From JAXGQE01 sp040766585 (GTDB taxonomy: Bacteria > Bacillota > SLNR01): a stretch of 64,000 nucleotides of DNA. Positions 33,490 through 42,356 of the stretch are shown here, one piece after another. The notes beneath the pieces were generated by a model, which worked only from the letters and a program-made list of their open reading frames with translations, searched no databases and was not told the origin of the DNA. The stretch spans positions 62,001 through 126,000 of the forward strand of contig JAXGQE010000006.1 in assembly GCA_040766585.1 (NCBI GenBank), written 5' to 3'. Within the stretch, counting starts at the first letter, position 1; every line of letters starts with the position of its first letter. A program made the translations under genes and the position numbers.

Positions 33490-34674
33490 ATGCATGTACT
33501 CGTTTTGGGTGCTTCCGGAACGCAAGGCCGTGCCGCTGCTTACGATCTGGTTCATAATCCCCGGATCGAAAAAGTGATTCTCGCAGGCATTGATCGGTAT
33601 CCGCTGGAAAAGACAGCCCGCTGGCTGGATAGCGAAAAATGCCAGGTTGAAGTGGTGGATGTTTCCACCAAATTTGATGTGTTCAAGCTGATGAAAAAAA
33701 TTGCCCCTCATGTGGTCGTTTGTTCTGTACCCTGGAAAGTAACGCTCCCTCCCTTGGATGCTGCCATAGAAGCCGGTATCAGTTTTGTCGACTTCGGCCT
33801 GTATCAAAATGTGGATTTCGATAAACGGATTGACTACTACCATCAGCGAGCAAAAGAAGCCAAGGTAACCATCATTCCCAGCTGCGGACTGGCTCCGGGC
33901 ATGACCAATATGCTGGCAGCCTACGGAATCAGCCATATGGACAAAGCGGATACAGTCGAAGTGTATGTCGGCGGAATACCCGAGAAACCCGCACCACCCC
34001 TGCAGTACAAAGCAGTTTGGAGCATCGAAGGAGTCTGGACCCAGTTTATGGTAGACTGCAGGGTGATCCATGAAGGGAAACCCGACACCGTGGAAGCCAC
34101 CACCGGGAAAGTGGATCTGCATTTCAACAGCATCGGTGATTTTGAAGCAGCCTACACAGACGGCCTGGGCACCATGCTCCATGCCTACAAAGAACCGGAA
34201 ATGAAAGGGGTTCGGGAGATCTATGAAAAAACCATTCGCTGGCCCGGACACTATGAAAAAATAAGGATTCTGAAGGACTGCGGTTTGTTGGATACGAAGC
34301 CCATTGACATTGACGGCTGCTCCATATCCCCCCGGGCGTTTTTAACCAAATTGCTGGAGCCGGCTCTGAAAATGGCGGATCAGGAACGCGATATGACCCT
34401 GCTGCGGGTGAACATTTCCGGTGAAAAGGATGGCAGCCCCTTGAAGAAATCCTATGAAATGATTGATTACCGGGATAAGAAGACTGGCATTTTAAGCATG
34501 GCACGTACCACAGGATTTACCGGGGCCATTGTGGTTGACATGCTTTTATCCGGCAAAATCGTTGATCAGGGAGTGGTCATGCCGGAAAAACTGGGGGCAA
34601 ATCCAGCAATCTTTACAGAAATGATGGACGAATACAAAAAACGAGATATCCATATTCGCGATATGTCCGACTAA
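33490..34674 (+). CDS. Saccharopine dehydrogenase-like oxidoreductase
   Basis: 394 residues. The N-terminal Rossmann motif is MHVLVLGASGTQGRAAAYDL, and the pattern HVVVCSVPWKVTLPPLDAAI then SFVDFGLY and PSCGLAPGMTNMLA matches saccharopine dehydrogenase-family proteins (saccharopine/lysine or carboxynorspermidine type). These act on amino acids at a 2-imino/2-amino group with NAD(P). The exact substrate is not evident. The start has AAAAGGGGG upstream. It is followed 35 bp later by a lipoprotein gene in the same direction. Confidence 0.82.
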   Translation: MHVLVLGASGTQGRAAAYDLVHNPRIEKVILAGIDRYPLEKTARWLDSEKCQVEVVDVSTKFDVFKLMKKIAPHVVVCSVPWKVTLPPLDAAIEAGISFVDFGLYQNVDFDKRIDYYHQRAKEAKVTIIPSCGLAPGMTNMLAAYGISHMDKADTVEVYVGGIPEKPAPPLQYKAVWSIEGVWTQFMVDCRVIHEGKPDTVEATTGKVDLHFNSIGDFEAAYTDGLGTMLHAYKEPEMKGVREIYEKTIRWPGHYEKIRILKDCGLLDTKPIDIDGCSISPRAFLTKLLEPALKMADQERDMTLLRVNISGEKDGSPLKKSYEMIDYRDKKTGILSMARTTGFTGAIVVDMLLSGKIVDQGVVMPEKLGANPAIFTEMMDEYKKRDIHIRDMSD

Positions 34675-34709
34675 CGAATCCCCACACCACACTACAAGGA
34701 GGAATTGAT

Positions 34710-35333
34710 TTGAAAAGAAACCGTTTTGTCTGGATTTTGCTACTCATTCTTATTCTGGCCGCAGCCGGGTGCGGCGGAGAACCGGCGCCGGATGATCAAA
34801 CCGAAGTGGAAGATCCCGGTGAACTGCTGGCCAAGGGTCACCAGCTGGAGAATTTATCGTACGATCTGGTCATGGAAGGGCCTCAAATGGACTTTCAAGG
34901 AACCTTCTGGATCAAAAACACCAAAATGAAAATGGAAATGACCGTGGAAGGAATGACCAGCATCACCATCATCAACGGTGAAACTGAAGAAGCGTTTATG
35001 TACATGCCGTCTGAAAACATGGCAGTACGCGTTCCCTTTGACACATCCGAAGAACAGCTGGTTGAACAACCCTCTGATTTTCTGGACTACGATGAGTCGC
35101 TGCTGGAAATGGGTGAATCCGTAGTCTACAATGGCATCGAGTGCCAGAAAATAACCGTCACTGGGGACAGTCCCATTACCATGTGGGTGCACAAAGAACT
35201 GGGCATTCCCATTCGTGTGGAAATGTCCATGAACGGGGATACCATGGCCTGGGAATACCAGAATATCTCCACCGATCCGATTCCAGACGAAGTTTTTGAA
35301 TTGCCCGATGGCGTCAATATCATCGGTTCCTAA
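34710..35333 (+). CDS. Lipoprotein, LolA/outer-membrane-lipoprotein-sorting-like
   Basis: 207 residues. Signal peptide MKRNRFVWILLLILILAAAG is followed by the lipid-modified Cys21 (lipobox AAAGC). The mature part reads as an antiparallel beta fold with repeated DLVMEG, FQGTFWIKNTKMKMEM, TSITIINGETEEAFMYMP and PDEVFELPDGV, similar to LolA/LppX-like proteins found as lipoproteins in Gram-positives. Likely outside the membrane; the ligand is unknown. Confidence 0.72.
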   Translation: MKRNRFVWILLLILILAAAGCGGEPAPDDQTEVEDPGELLAKGHQLENLSYDLVMEGPQMDFQGTFWIKNTKMKMEMTVEGMTSITIINGETEEAFMYMPSENMAVRVPFDTSEEQLVEQPSDFLDYDESLLEMGESVVYNGIECQKITVTGDSPITMWVHKELGIPIRVEMSMNGDTMAWEYQNISTDPIPDEVFELPDGVNIIGS

Positions 35334-35344
35334 AGTTCCTTACA

Positions 35345-35392
35345 CAAAAAAAGACAGAAGCCGATGGCAATCCGGCTCCTGTCTTTTTCTTT
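35345..35392. terminator. Bidirectional terminator
   Basis: AAAAAGACAG and GAGCCGGAT arms pair with an interrupted stem; poly-A before, poly-T after. It lies between convergent genes. Confidence 0.8.
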
Positions 35393-35432
35393 CTTATCAA
35401 AAAAATCGAATCATGGAGATTCAAAACCAGGT

Positions 35433-36170
35433 TCAGTTGAGCTCATCCTGGGTTCCCCCTACAAAGAGCCCGCCGGTCACAGCCAGAAGCAGTGCCAGTC
35501 CATAGCTTTGCTTCCAGAATGAAATGGCGAGAATACAGATCCATAAAAGATAAAATGCCGTTGCCAGGATCATCTTCCACAGCGTTCGCGTTCGAAATCC
35601 CGGAATACCGTGTAAAGTAAACTGCTTCGCATTATCCAGAATACGTTCTCGGGCTGCCGAAATCTGCTGTTTTCCCGGAGCCAGCGCCTTTTCTATATAG
35701 GATGGCCGACCAGCCTTCAAAAGGCGTTTTCTCCTCCACCGGACAATCAGATAGGTGACAATGTTGTACATTGTAAAAATGAATATACCTACCATCAACC
35801 CAATGGGTCCATAAAAGAAGTACAGAAGAAACGGGACGATTACCGCAGTGATGACAAACCAGACCAACTCGGAAGGTTTTGGGCTTCCCGTCGGTATGTC
35901 AAACCAATCGTCCATACGCGGGTCGGGATGATCTTCGGGTTCAGGTTCTTTTGCATCTTGACTTGCCTTTCTGATTTGTTTCATGCGAGCCAGGAAACCA
36001 TCCTGATGCTTAGATTCCACGTTCACCACCTCCAGCAGTCCAAGGAGCCGATGGGGATCCAGATCGTTACCTGAAAAATGCTGAACAATCACCATCTCCA
36101 AGTTTCTGGCTATCTTTATCTTATCACATTGAATCCTCTTCTGAAAGCCGCTTTCAACCAGTACCTCCAT
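35433..36170 (-). CDS. Membrane protein of unknown function
   Basis: 245 residues. An acidic, soluble N-terminal half (EPEPEDHPDPRMDDWFD) precedes two close membrane segments at about 103-145 (VWFVITAVIVPFLLYFFYG, LMVGIFIFTMYNIVTYLIV). A basic loop and two more segments follow near 195-238 (ILATAFYLLWICILAISFW, YGLALLLAVTGGLFVG). No family recognised. The start is uncertain because no good ribosome site precedes ATG 36170. Confidence 0.62.
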   Translation of the reverse strand: MEVLVESGFQKRIQCDKIKIARNLEMVIVQHFSGNDLDPHRLLGLLEVVNVESKHQDGFLARMKQIRKASQDAKEPEPEDHPDPRMDDWFDIPTGSPKPSELVWFVITAVIVPFLLYFFYGPIGLMVGIFIFTMYNIVTYLIVRWRRKRLLKAGRPSYIEKALAPGKQQISAARERILDNAKQFTLHGIPGFRTRTLWKMILATAFYLLWICILAISFWKQSYGLALLLAVTGGLFVGGTQDELN

Positions 36171-36231
36171 GTCTATTTATCCAGAGAAAACAACGGACAA
36201 AGACGGATCATCCCTATAGCTCTCTCCTATA

Positions 36232-36258
36232 AAAAAAGACAGCCCACGGCCGTCTTTT
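36232..36258 (-). terminator. Terminator after the feo operon
   Basis: Minus-strand stem AAAAAGACGGCC/GGCTGTCTTTTT (one G-U pair), GTG loop, further T residues. Confidence 0.82.
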
Positions 36259-36459
36259 TCAATCTTTTTCTATTGCATCTCCAGTACCTGCCTCCGAATG
36301 ATCCAGGATGCAGTCTTTCGTCTGGCATCGATCTTTCATAGAGCAGGCCGCACATTTCCCCTCAACCGCCTCCTTGCGGATGCTTCGCACCAGCAGGTAA
36401 ATTCCGGGAACAATAATCATGCCTGCAATAATCCAAGTAGCTGCGTTGCCCAATGCCAT
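36259..36459 (-). CDS. FeoB-associated Cys-rich membrane protein
   Basis: 66 residues. One N-terminal membrane segment (ATWIIAGMIIVPGIYLLV) precedes a Cys-rich tail KCAACSMKDRCQTKDC. This matches the small FeoB-associated protein (PF12669) often found after feoB in Bacillota. Its role in Fe(II) uptake is not settled. It begins 9 bp after feoB and ends at the operon terminator. Confidence 0.88.
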   Translation of the reverse strand: MALGNAATWIIAGMIIVPGIYLLVRSIRKEAVEGKCAACSMKDRCQTKDCILDHSEAGTGDAIEKD

Positions 36460-36468
36460 CCACCTCCT

Positions 36469-38454
36469 TCAGGAAAAAAGCAAAGTTCCAACTTGAAAGA
36501 CCACAAAAGCCATAACCCAGGCCACCGCCAGCTGATAGACCACAGAGAAAATTGGCCATTTCCAAGAGTTGGTTTCTCTCCGTATTACGCCGATTACTCC
36601 CACACACGGTGTGTATAGGAGAACAAATACCATAAATGCATAAGCTCCCACCTGGGAAAACTCCCGGATCAGGATTGGTGCAAACTCAGCCAGCCCAGCT
36701 GCTTCGGACAAGCCATACAGGATCGCTGTATTGGCGACAACAATCTCTTTGGCCACGATTCCAGACAATAGCGACAAAGCATTTTGCCAGGATCCAAATC
36801 CCAGCGGGGCAAACACCGGAGCGATCGCCCGACCGATGGCTGCTCCAAAACTGGATGAAATATCCGTCATGCCGGCTGTATTGAAGTTAAGGACAAACCA
36901 GAGAACGATACTGGCTCCGAATATGACCGTACCGGCCTTCACCAAATACCCCTTCACTTTCTCCCACACATGAATCCCCAAATCGGACACCAGAGGGAAT
37001 CGGTATGGCGGCAGTTCCATGATCAGCGGGCTGAGCTGTCCGGGAACAATGGTTTTTCTAAAGATAAACGCAAACACAAACGCCATCAAAACCCCCAGGA
37101 GATACAGTGAAAAAGTAACCAGGGTCTCTCGACCGGGGAAAAAAACGGAAGTAAACAGGACATAGATTGGAAAACGGGCTGAGCATGACATAAAGGGATT
37201 GATCAATATGGTAATCAGCCGATCATTTTCATTCTCAATCGATCGCGTGCTCATAATGGCCGGTACATTGCAGCCGAATCCCAAAATCATGGGAATGAAA
37301 CTCTTCCCATTCAAACCCACTTTGGACATCCAGTTGTCCATTAAGTAGGCAACGCGGGCCATATACCCGACATCCTCAAGAAAAGAGATGAGGATGAACA
37401 CTATGGCGATATTGGGTACAAAAGTAATGACTCCGCCTACGCCCCCAATGACCCCGTCCACCACCAGAGATATCAGCCAGTCAGATACCTGCAGGAAATT
37501 CAATACGGCGACAGCGGCCCCAGAAATCGGGCCGGCAAAAAAAGCCTCCACATAACCTGCCAGGAAACCGCCTACTGTAAAGGTCAGATAAAACATAAAC
37601 AACATGACTACTCCAAAAAACGGGATACCCAGATAAGGATGAATGGCCAGCCGATCAATGCGGTCTGTCAGCCTGTAACCGCTGTTGGCCGGTGGGGTGG
37701 AAACCACTCGCCGTACCATATCTCCGGTAATGCGGTATCGTTCTTCCGCCAAAAGATCCTGATGTAACGATCCTGCAATCCGGCGGAGCGTTTCTGGCAT
37801 GTTTTCCAGTACGTCCGGATCACCCTCCAGCAGTTTCAGGGCCAGCCAGCGGGAGTTGGGATCGTTCTTTTCATGCAACAGAAGCATTTTTTCCACTTCG
37901 GAAACCTTCTCTTCGATTTCACGGCTGTATGGAAATCTTTTGGGGCGATATATTTCTTTCCCGTGGTGAGCCTGAATCACCGTGTCCATCAGTCGGTCAA
38001 TCCCCTGTTTCTTCAATGCGATGATCGGCACCACAGGAACACTCAACTCAACCGCCAAGGATTCTGAATCGATGGACATACCGCGCTGTTCTGCCTCATC
38101 CATCATATTCAGGGCTACGATAACCGGACGGCCCAGTTCGATCAGCTGCAATGTCAGATAGAGCCCGCGCTCCAAGGTAGTTGCATCCACAATATTCAAT
38201 ACCACATCCGGCTTTTCTTCCAAAATAAAAGACCGGGCGATCTTCTCTTCCAGTGTGTACGGTGAAAGGCTGTAGATTCCGGGCAAGTCCACCAGATCCA
38301 TAATGTGCTGGTTGTGTTGAACCCGGCCTTCCATCTTTTCAACTGTTACGCCCGGCCAATTGCCCACATAATGGTTGCTGCCAGTCAGTTTATTAAAAAG
38401 AGTGGTTTTGCCGCTGTTGGGATTTCCCGTCAGGGCAATCTTGAATATATCCAT
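36469..38454 (-). CDS. feoB: Ferrous iron transport protein B
   Basis: 661 residues. The N-terminal G domain has G1 TGNPNSGKTTLFN, G3 DLPGIYSLSP and G4 ALNMMDEA. The transporter part from about 280 contains the core motifs with CNVPAIMSTRSIEN, NPFMSCSARFPIYVL and FVLLYTPCVGVIG. It moves Fe(II) across the membrane, with GTP binding as a switch. The start adjoins feoA without a gap. Slightly short of 700 residues but complete. Confidence 0.97.
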   Translation of the reverse strand: MDIFKIALTGNPNSGKTTLFNKLTGSNHYVGNWPGVTVEKMEGRVQHNQHIMDLVDLPGIYSLSPYTLEEKIARSFILEEKPDVVLNIVDATTLERGLYLTLQLIELGRPVIVALNMMDEAEQRGMSIDSESLAVELSVPVVPIIALKKQGIDRLMDTVIQAHHGKEIYRPKRFPYSREIEEKVSEVEKMLLLHEKNDPNSRWLALKLLEGDPDVLENMPETLRRIAGSLHQDLLAEERYRITGDMVRRVVSTPPANSGYRLTDRIDRLAIHPYLGIPFFGVVMLFMFYLTFTVGGFLAGYVEAFFAGPISGAAVAVLNFLQVSDWLISLVVDGVIGGVGGVITFVPNIAIVFILISFLEDVGYMARVAYLMDNWMSKVGLNGKSFIPMILGFGCNVPAIMSTRSIENENDRLITILINPFMSCSARFPIYVLFTSVFFPGRETLVTFSLYLLGVLMAFVFAFIFRKTIVPGQLSPLIMELPPYRFPLVSDLGIHVWEKVKGYLVKAGTVIFGASIVLWFVLNFNTAGMTDISSSFGAAIGRAIAPVFAPLGFGSWQNALSLLSGIVAKEIVVANTAILYGLSEAAGLAEFAPILIREFSQVGAYAFMVFVLLYTPCVGVIGVIRRETNSWKWPIFSVVYQLAVAWVMAFVVFQVGTLLFS

Positions 38455-38682
38455 TTATGCCCCCTCCGCGGCAACCTGGATTTTCGAGAGAATCCCTCGT
38501 CCCAGAGCCAAACGTGTTCCACGTACTTCAATCACCATGGGACCCAAAGAGGGTGCCGAAAGGATAGTCAAATGAACCCCGGGAGTCAGACCCATGTCCC
38601 GCAGTTTCTTTTTCACCAAATGTCCACCGAATATGTTTTGGAGTACGACGCGGTTGCCTTTTCTTGCTTCTGATAGCGACAT
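38455..38682 (-). CDS. feoA: Ferrous iron transport protein A
   Basis: 75 residues, an SH3-like fold: SLSEARKGNRVVLQNIFGGH, KKLRDMGLTPGV and GPMVIEVRGTRLALGRGI are typical. A cytoplasmic accessory of FeoB. First gene of the operon; start ATG 38682 with AGGAGG. Confidence 0.95.
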   Translation of the reverse strand: MSLSEARKGNRVVLQNIFGGHLVKKKLRDMGLTPGVHLTILSAPSLGPMVIEVRGTRLALGRGILSKIQVAAEGA

Positions 38683-38708
38683 GTGCAGACCTCCTGCATG
38701 ATCTTAAT

Positions 38709-38760
38709 TGAGAATTATTATCATCAAGTTTATTATACAAGCCCCTGCCCATTTTGTCAA
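38709..38760 (-). promoter_or_regulatory. feo promoter with Fur box
   Basis: TTGACA (38755-38760), 17-bp spacer, TATAAT (38732-38737). Directly downstream is TGATAATAATTCTCA (38709-38723), which differs at one position from the 7-1-7 Fur box TGATAATNATTATCA. Iron-dependent repression of feoAB is expected. Confidence 0.85.
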
Positions 38761-38770
38761 ATAGCAATAT

Positions 38771-38798
38771 AAAAACTCAAGTCTCTGCTTGAGTTTTT
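38771..38798 (-). terminator. Terminator after tRNA(Sec)
   Basis: Perfect stem AAAAACTCAAG/CTTGAGTTTTT with a 6-nt loop, 20 bp past the tRNA 3' end. Confidence 0.85.
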
Positions 38799-38818
38799 CT
38801 GACTAAATCTCCATATTT

Positions 38819-38915
38819 TGGCGGGAGCGTGTAGGAATCGAACCCACCCAAGACAGGATCACTGCCTCGCACTGGATTTGAAGTCCAGATGAACCACCAG
38901 GCCCAATCCGCCCCC
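38819..38915 (-). tRNA. selC: tRNA-Sec (anticodon TCA)
   Basis: 97 nt on the minus strand. The anticodon arm is CTGGA-CTTCAAA-TCCAG with anticodon TCA (38879-38881 on the plus strand as TGA), reading UGA. A 6-bp D stem (TGGGCC/GGTTCA), a long variable arm and a T arm around GGGTTCGATTCC are visible. The long acceptor stem, G discriminator and encoded CCA are typical of selenocysteine tRNA. The eighth acceptor pair is a G/A mismatch. It lies just past selB on the same strand. Confidence 0.93.
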
Positions 38916-38961
38916 GCAACTGCCCTCATTATACCACATTCGTAAGAGCTTCGCCAATATT

Positions 38962-40890
38962 CTATTTGCTCAGGACTCGTTTGTCTCCCATCCGTTTGGT
39001 AATCCTTTTCTCATCCATATGCTCCAACATAGCCAGCGCGTATTTGCGGCTGGTCTGCAGACCATCCCGAAATTCCGCCAGTGTAAGCCCTCCGTTGGTA
39101 TCTATAAACGATTTTGCCAAGTCTACCGCTCGATTCCATGCATCCTCTGTCAGGATGATGTCGCCCGATTGTATACGGACTGCTTCTCCCATCTCAATCA
39201 TCGCGTCAGCAACCGCTTCCGCCTCATCAACAGGAAAATTCTTCGCCTGGGCCACTTCAGCAGCAGACGGTGGTGAATATGGTTGGCTGTTCCATGCTTC
39301 CAGCAAACTATTTCGGATCATTTCCTGTTGAGCTGTCAGGGTGATCTGATAATCCGTCAGTTTCACTTTTTGTCCCGACTGAGTCAGTATCTTCTGCTGG
39401 GCAAAATATACCAACAGCACGGAAAAGACCCGGGGTGAGAACCCTTTAAAGAGCTTCGACCGCAGTTCTTCCAGTGTCACGCCCGCTTTTAATGGCTGCT
39501 GGCGGTGGAATCGTTCCAGATAATCCTGAACCCAGCGGCCATATGACGCCAAAATGGTGGCATGCACAACCCAGTCTCTCTGATCCACATTGAAAATCTT
39601 GACTTTCCCTTTATCCATGAGCCCCTTGAGAGCATCCTCAATGACCGTATCCGTCAGACCCATGTCTTTGGCCAGTCCATCGCGGTACACCACAGCTTCC
39701 GGATCCTGCAGAAGGTGTTGCTCAATCAACTCATCCGGGGTCCCCTGCTCTTTGATCATCATTTCATCAATGACTTCCTGGCGGTAGCGCTTGTGCTTTT
39801 TGGCGTAGGGTTCGATCACGATTCCGCCTCCCACTGTTGTGACCGGCGAATAGGAGCGGATAATGAAGTGATCCCCCCGAGCAACCACGGCTTCTTCTTC
39901 CAGAAAAATCTGAGCGTAACCTTCCTTTCCCGGTTCCAGAAAATCACTGTCCAAAAGCAGCACCCGCCCCAGAATCTCCTGGGTACCAGTATGGAACCGA
40001 ACCCTCTCCCGATTGTGGATGGGACGCCGGGTTTCTTTGCCAAACGGTTTTGCCAAAAGCTTTAGTTTGATATCCAGCGCCTGGGTGGGAACCAAAAGAC
40101 CCGGCTGGGCAATCACATTCCCTCTTTCCAGCTCGTTGACCTCGATTCCCGCCAGATTGACTGCAACCCTCTGCCCCGCAGCTGCCTCATCCATTTTCTT
40201 ACCGTGGACCTGGAGCTGCCGAACCCGTGCCTGCTTCTGAGAAGGAAGAACCTCAGCTATCGCTCCGGTTTTCAGCCGCCCCGATGCCAATGTCCCAGTC
40301 ACCACAGTACCGGCTCCTTTAATGGTAAAAATGCGGTCAATGGGAAGTCTGAAAGGAGCGTCCTCGTCTTTGCCTCGAACCTGTCGGGTGACCGCATCGA
40401 TGGTTTCTTTCAGCGTCTCCAGCCCGGATCCGTCAAGAGCTGAAATGGCTACCACAGGTGCATTTTCCATAAATGTCCCTTGGACAGCGTCACGGATATC
40501 CTGTTCCACCAGTGCCATCCATTCCGGATCCACCAAATCCTTTTTAGTCAAGACCAGGATCCCCTTTTCAATCTCCAGGAGATCCAGAATGTACAAATGC
40601 TCCAGAGTCTGCGGCATAACGCCCTCATTGGACGCAATGACCAAAAGAACGACATCCATGCCGCCGGCTCCTGCCAGCATGTGTTTGATGAACTTTTCGT
40701 GGCCAGGAACATCCACCACCCCAGCCAGACGCCCTCCGGGAAGAGTGAATGGAGCAAAACCCAGCTCAATGGATATGCCTCGTTTTTTTTCTTCTGTCAG
40801 CCGGTCTGTATCCACTCCGGTCAACTGCTGTATCAGGGTGGTCTTGCCGTGGTCCACATGACCGGCTGTCCCTACAATGACATATTTCAT
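38962..40890 (-). CDS. selB: Selenocysteine-specific elongation factor SelB
   Basis: 642 residues. EF-Tu-like GTPase: GTAGHVDHGKTTLIQQLTG at the start, DVPGHEKFIKHMLAG, LTKKDLVD. Beta-barrel domains follow (FTIKGAGTVVTGTLASG), and the C-terminal 250 residues form winged helices that bind the SECIS hairpin. SelB delivers Sec-tRNA to in-frame UGA codons. ATG overlaps the selA stop by 4 bp (ATGA), showing translational coupling. Confidence 0.97.
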   Translation of the reverse strand: MKYVIVGTAGHVDHGKTTLIQQLTGVDTDRLTEEKKRGISIELGFAPFTLPGGRLAGVVDVPGHEKFIKHMLAGAGGMDVVLLVIASNEGVMPQTLEHLYILDLLEIEKGILVLTKKDLVDPEWMALVEQDIRDAVQGTFMENAPVVAISALDGSGLETLKETIDAVTRQVRGKDEDAPFRLPIDRIFTIKGAGTVVTGTLASGRLKTGAIAEVLPSQKQARVRQLQVHGKKMDEAAAGQRVAVNLAGIEVNELERGNVIAQPGLLVPTQALDIKLKLLAKPFGKETRRPIHNRERVRFHTGTQEILGRVLLLDSDFLEPGKEGYAQIFLEEEAVVARGDHFIIRSYSPVTTVGGGIVIEPYAKKHKRYRQEVIDEMMIKEQGTPDELIEQHLLQDPEAVVYRDGLAKDMGLTDTVIEDALKGLMDKGKVKIFNVDQRDWVVHATILASYGRWVQDYLERFHRQQPLKAGVTLEELRSKLFKGFSPRVFSVLLVYFAQQKILTQSGQKVKLTDYQITLTAQQEMIRNSLLEAWNSQPYSPPSAAEVAQAKNFPVDEAEAVADAMIEMGEAVRIQSGDIILTEDAWNRAVDLAKSFIDTNGGLTLAEFRDGLQTSRKYALAMLEHMDEKRITKRMGDKRVLSK

Positions 40891-42332
40891 TTCGAATCTC
40901 CGCCTTCATCAGGATGATTCAGAATTTTTTTGATGGCTGCAGCAATTTCTGTTGAGTCCCCGTCTCTCAATGTACGTGGATCCATCAGCACCCGATCGTG
41001 ATCAATGCGAGCAAGAATTGAAGGTGTGCTCTGTCGCAGCAGGCTGGCCACTTTCTCTGCAGTCCAGCAGTTGTGGGTCAGAGCCACGACAAAAGTAGGT
41101 ATATCCGTCTCCGGCAGGGATCCTCCGCCCGCTTGGGATGAATCACAGATAACCTCTATGACCCCCGCATCGTTCCAGACCGGACGAATCTCATCAGCCA
41201 GGGACTCTGCTTTCTTGCGCATAGCATCCGCATCCTCCGTCAGCATGCTGAGAACGGGAATGTGTTTTTCCACATGATCGTTGTCCAGATACAGACTGAG
41301 AACGGATTCCAGAGCCGCCAAGGTGAGTTTGTCCAGCCGCAATGCCCGCAGTAATGGGTGCTTCTTCATTCCATCCACGTATTTCTTTTTCCCGACGATG
41401 ATTCCCGCCTGAGGTCCGCCCAGCAGCTTGTCTGCGCTGAATGTAACGATATCGGCACCAGCCTGTACGCTTTCCTGAACGGTAGGCTCCTTAGGCAGCC
41501 CCCATCGTGTGAGATCCACCAGACATCCGCTGCCCACATCATCCAGCACCGGAATCCCTGTTTCCTGACCGATTTGAACCAGCTCGGACAAGAGTACTTC
41601 CTCTGTAAATCCAACCACTCGAAAATTGCTGGTGTGGACCTTGATCAGCAGCGCTGTGTTTTCACCGATGGCATTCCGGTAATCCGACGCTTTGGTTTTG
41701 TTGGTCGTACCTACTTCCACCATCCGGACCCCGCTTTGGGCCATGACTTCCGGAACTCGAAATGAACCCCCGATTTCCACCAGCTGTCCCCTGGAGATCA
41801 CACCTTCTCGATCTTTAGCCAAGGCTTGCAAAGCCAGCAAAACAGCTGCTGCATTGTTGTTGACTACCACCGCGCTTTCTGCTCCTGTAATCTGGCAGAT
41901 CAGTTCTTCCGCATACCGGTACCGGTGGCCTCTTTTCCCTGTATGAAGATCCAGCTCCAGGTTCGAATACGATCCTGCCACCTCAGTCAAGGCTCGGACC
42001 GCATCACCAGGTAGAAGGGCCCGCCCCATATTGGTATGCAGGATCACACCGGTGGCATTCACCACCCGCTGCAGCTTCATTTTCATCAGATATCGGATTT
42101 TTTCTGTCACTTCCGTCTCCAGCTGCTGTCCGAAGGATTCGGAGTCAATGGGCTCCTTCAGAGTTCCATTCAGAATGGTTTCACGTGTGTGTTGAAATAC
42201 CTCCTGGATGGCTTGAATGATGATAAAGCGGGGAATCTCTGAATCCGTATCTCCGCGCAGCCGAATTCGATGTATCGTTTCTTCTACGGAGGGTATTTCC
42301 CTCAGCCATTTTCTCTGTTCCCTGGGGTCCAC
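40887..42332 (-). CDS. selA: L-seryl-tRNA(Sec) selenium transferase SelA
   Basis: 481 residues from GTG 42332, placed 6 nt after GAAGAGGTG; the upstream in-frame GTG 42341 lies within that site. Motifs: NATGVILHTNMGRALLP, NNNAAAVLLAL and the PLP lysine in TFSADKLLGGPQAGII. It converts Ser-tRNA(Sec) to Sec-tRNA(Sec) using selenophosphate. No selD gene is in the window, so selenophosphate synthetase must lie elsewhere. Confidence 0.97.
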   Translation of the reverse strand: MDPREQRKWLREIPSVEETIHRIRLRGDTDSEIPRFIIIQAIQEVFQHTRETILNGTLKEPIDSESFGQQLETEVTEKIRYLMKMKLQRVVNATGVILHTNMGRALLPGDAVRALTEVAGSYSNLELDLHTGKRGHRYRYAEELICQITGAESAVVVNNNAAAVLLALQALAKDREGVISRGQLVEIGGSFRVPEVMAQSGVRMVEVGTTNKTKASDYRNAIGENTALLIKVHTSNFRVVGFTEEVLLSELVQIGQETGIPVLDDVGSGCLVDLTRWGLPKEPTVQESVQAGADIVTFSADKLLGGPQAGIIVGKKKYVDGMKKHPLLRALRLDKLTLAALESVLSLYLDNDHVEKHIPVLSMLTEDADAMRKKAESLADEIRPVWNDAGVIEVICDSSQAGGGSLPETDIPTFVVALTHNCWTAEKVASLLRQSTPSILARIDHDRVLMDPRTLRDGDSTEIAAAIKKILNHPDEGGDSK

Positions 42333-42356
42333 ATTATTCACCTCTTCACAATTCGT

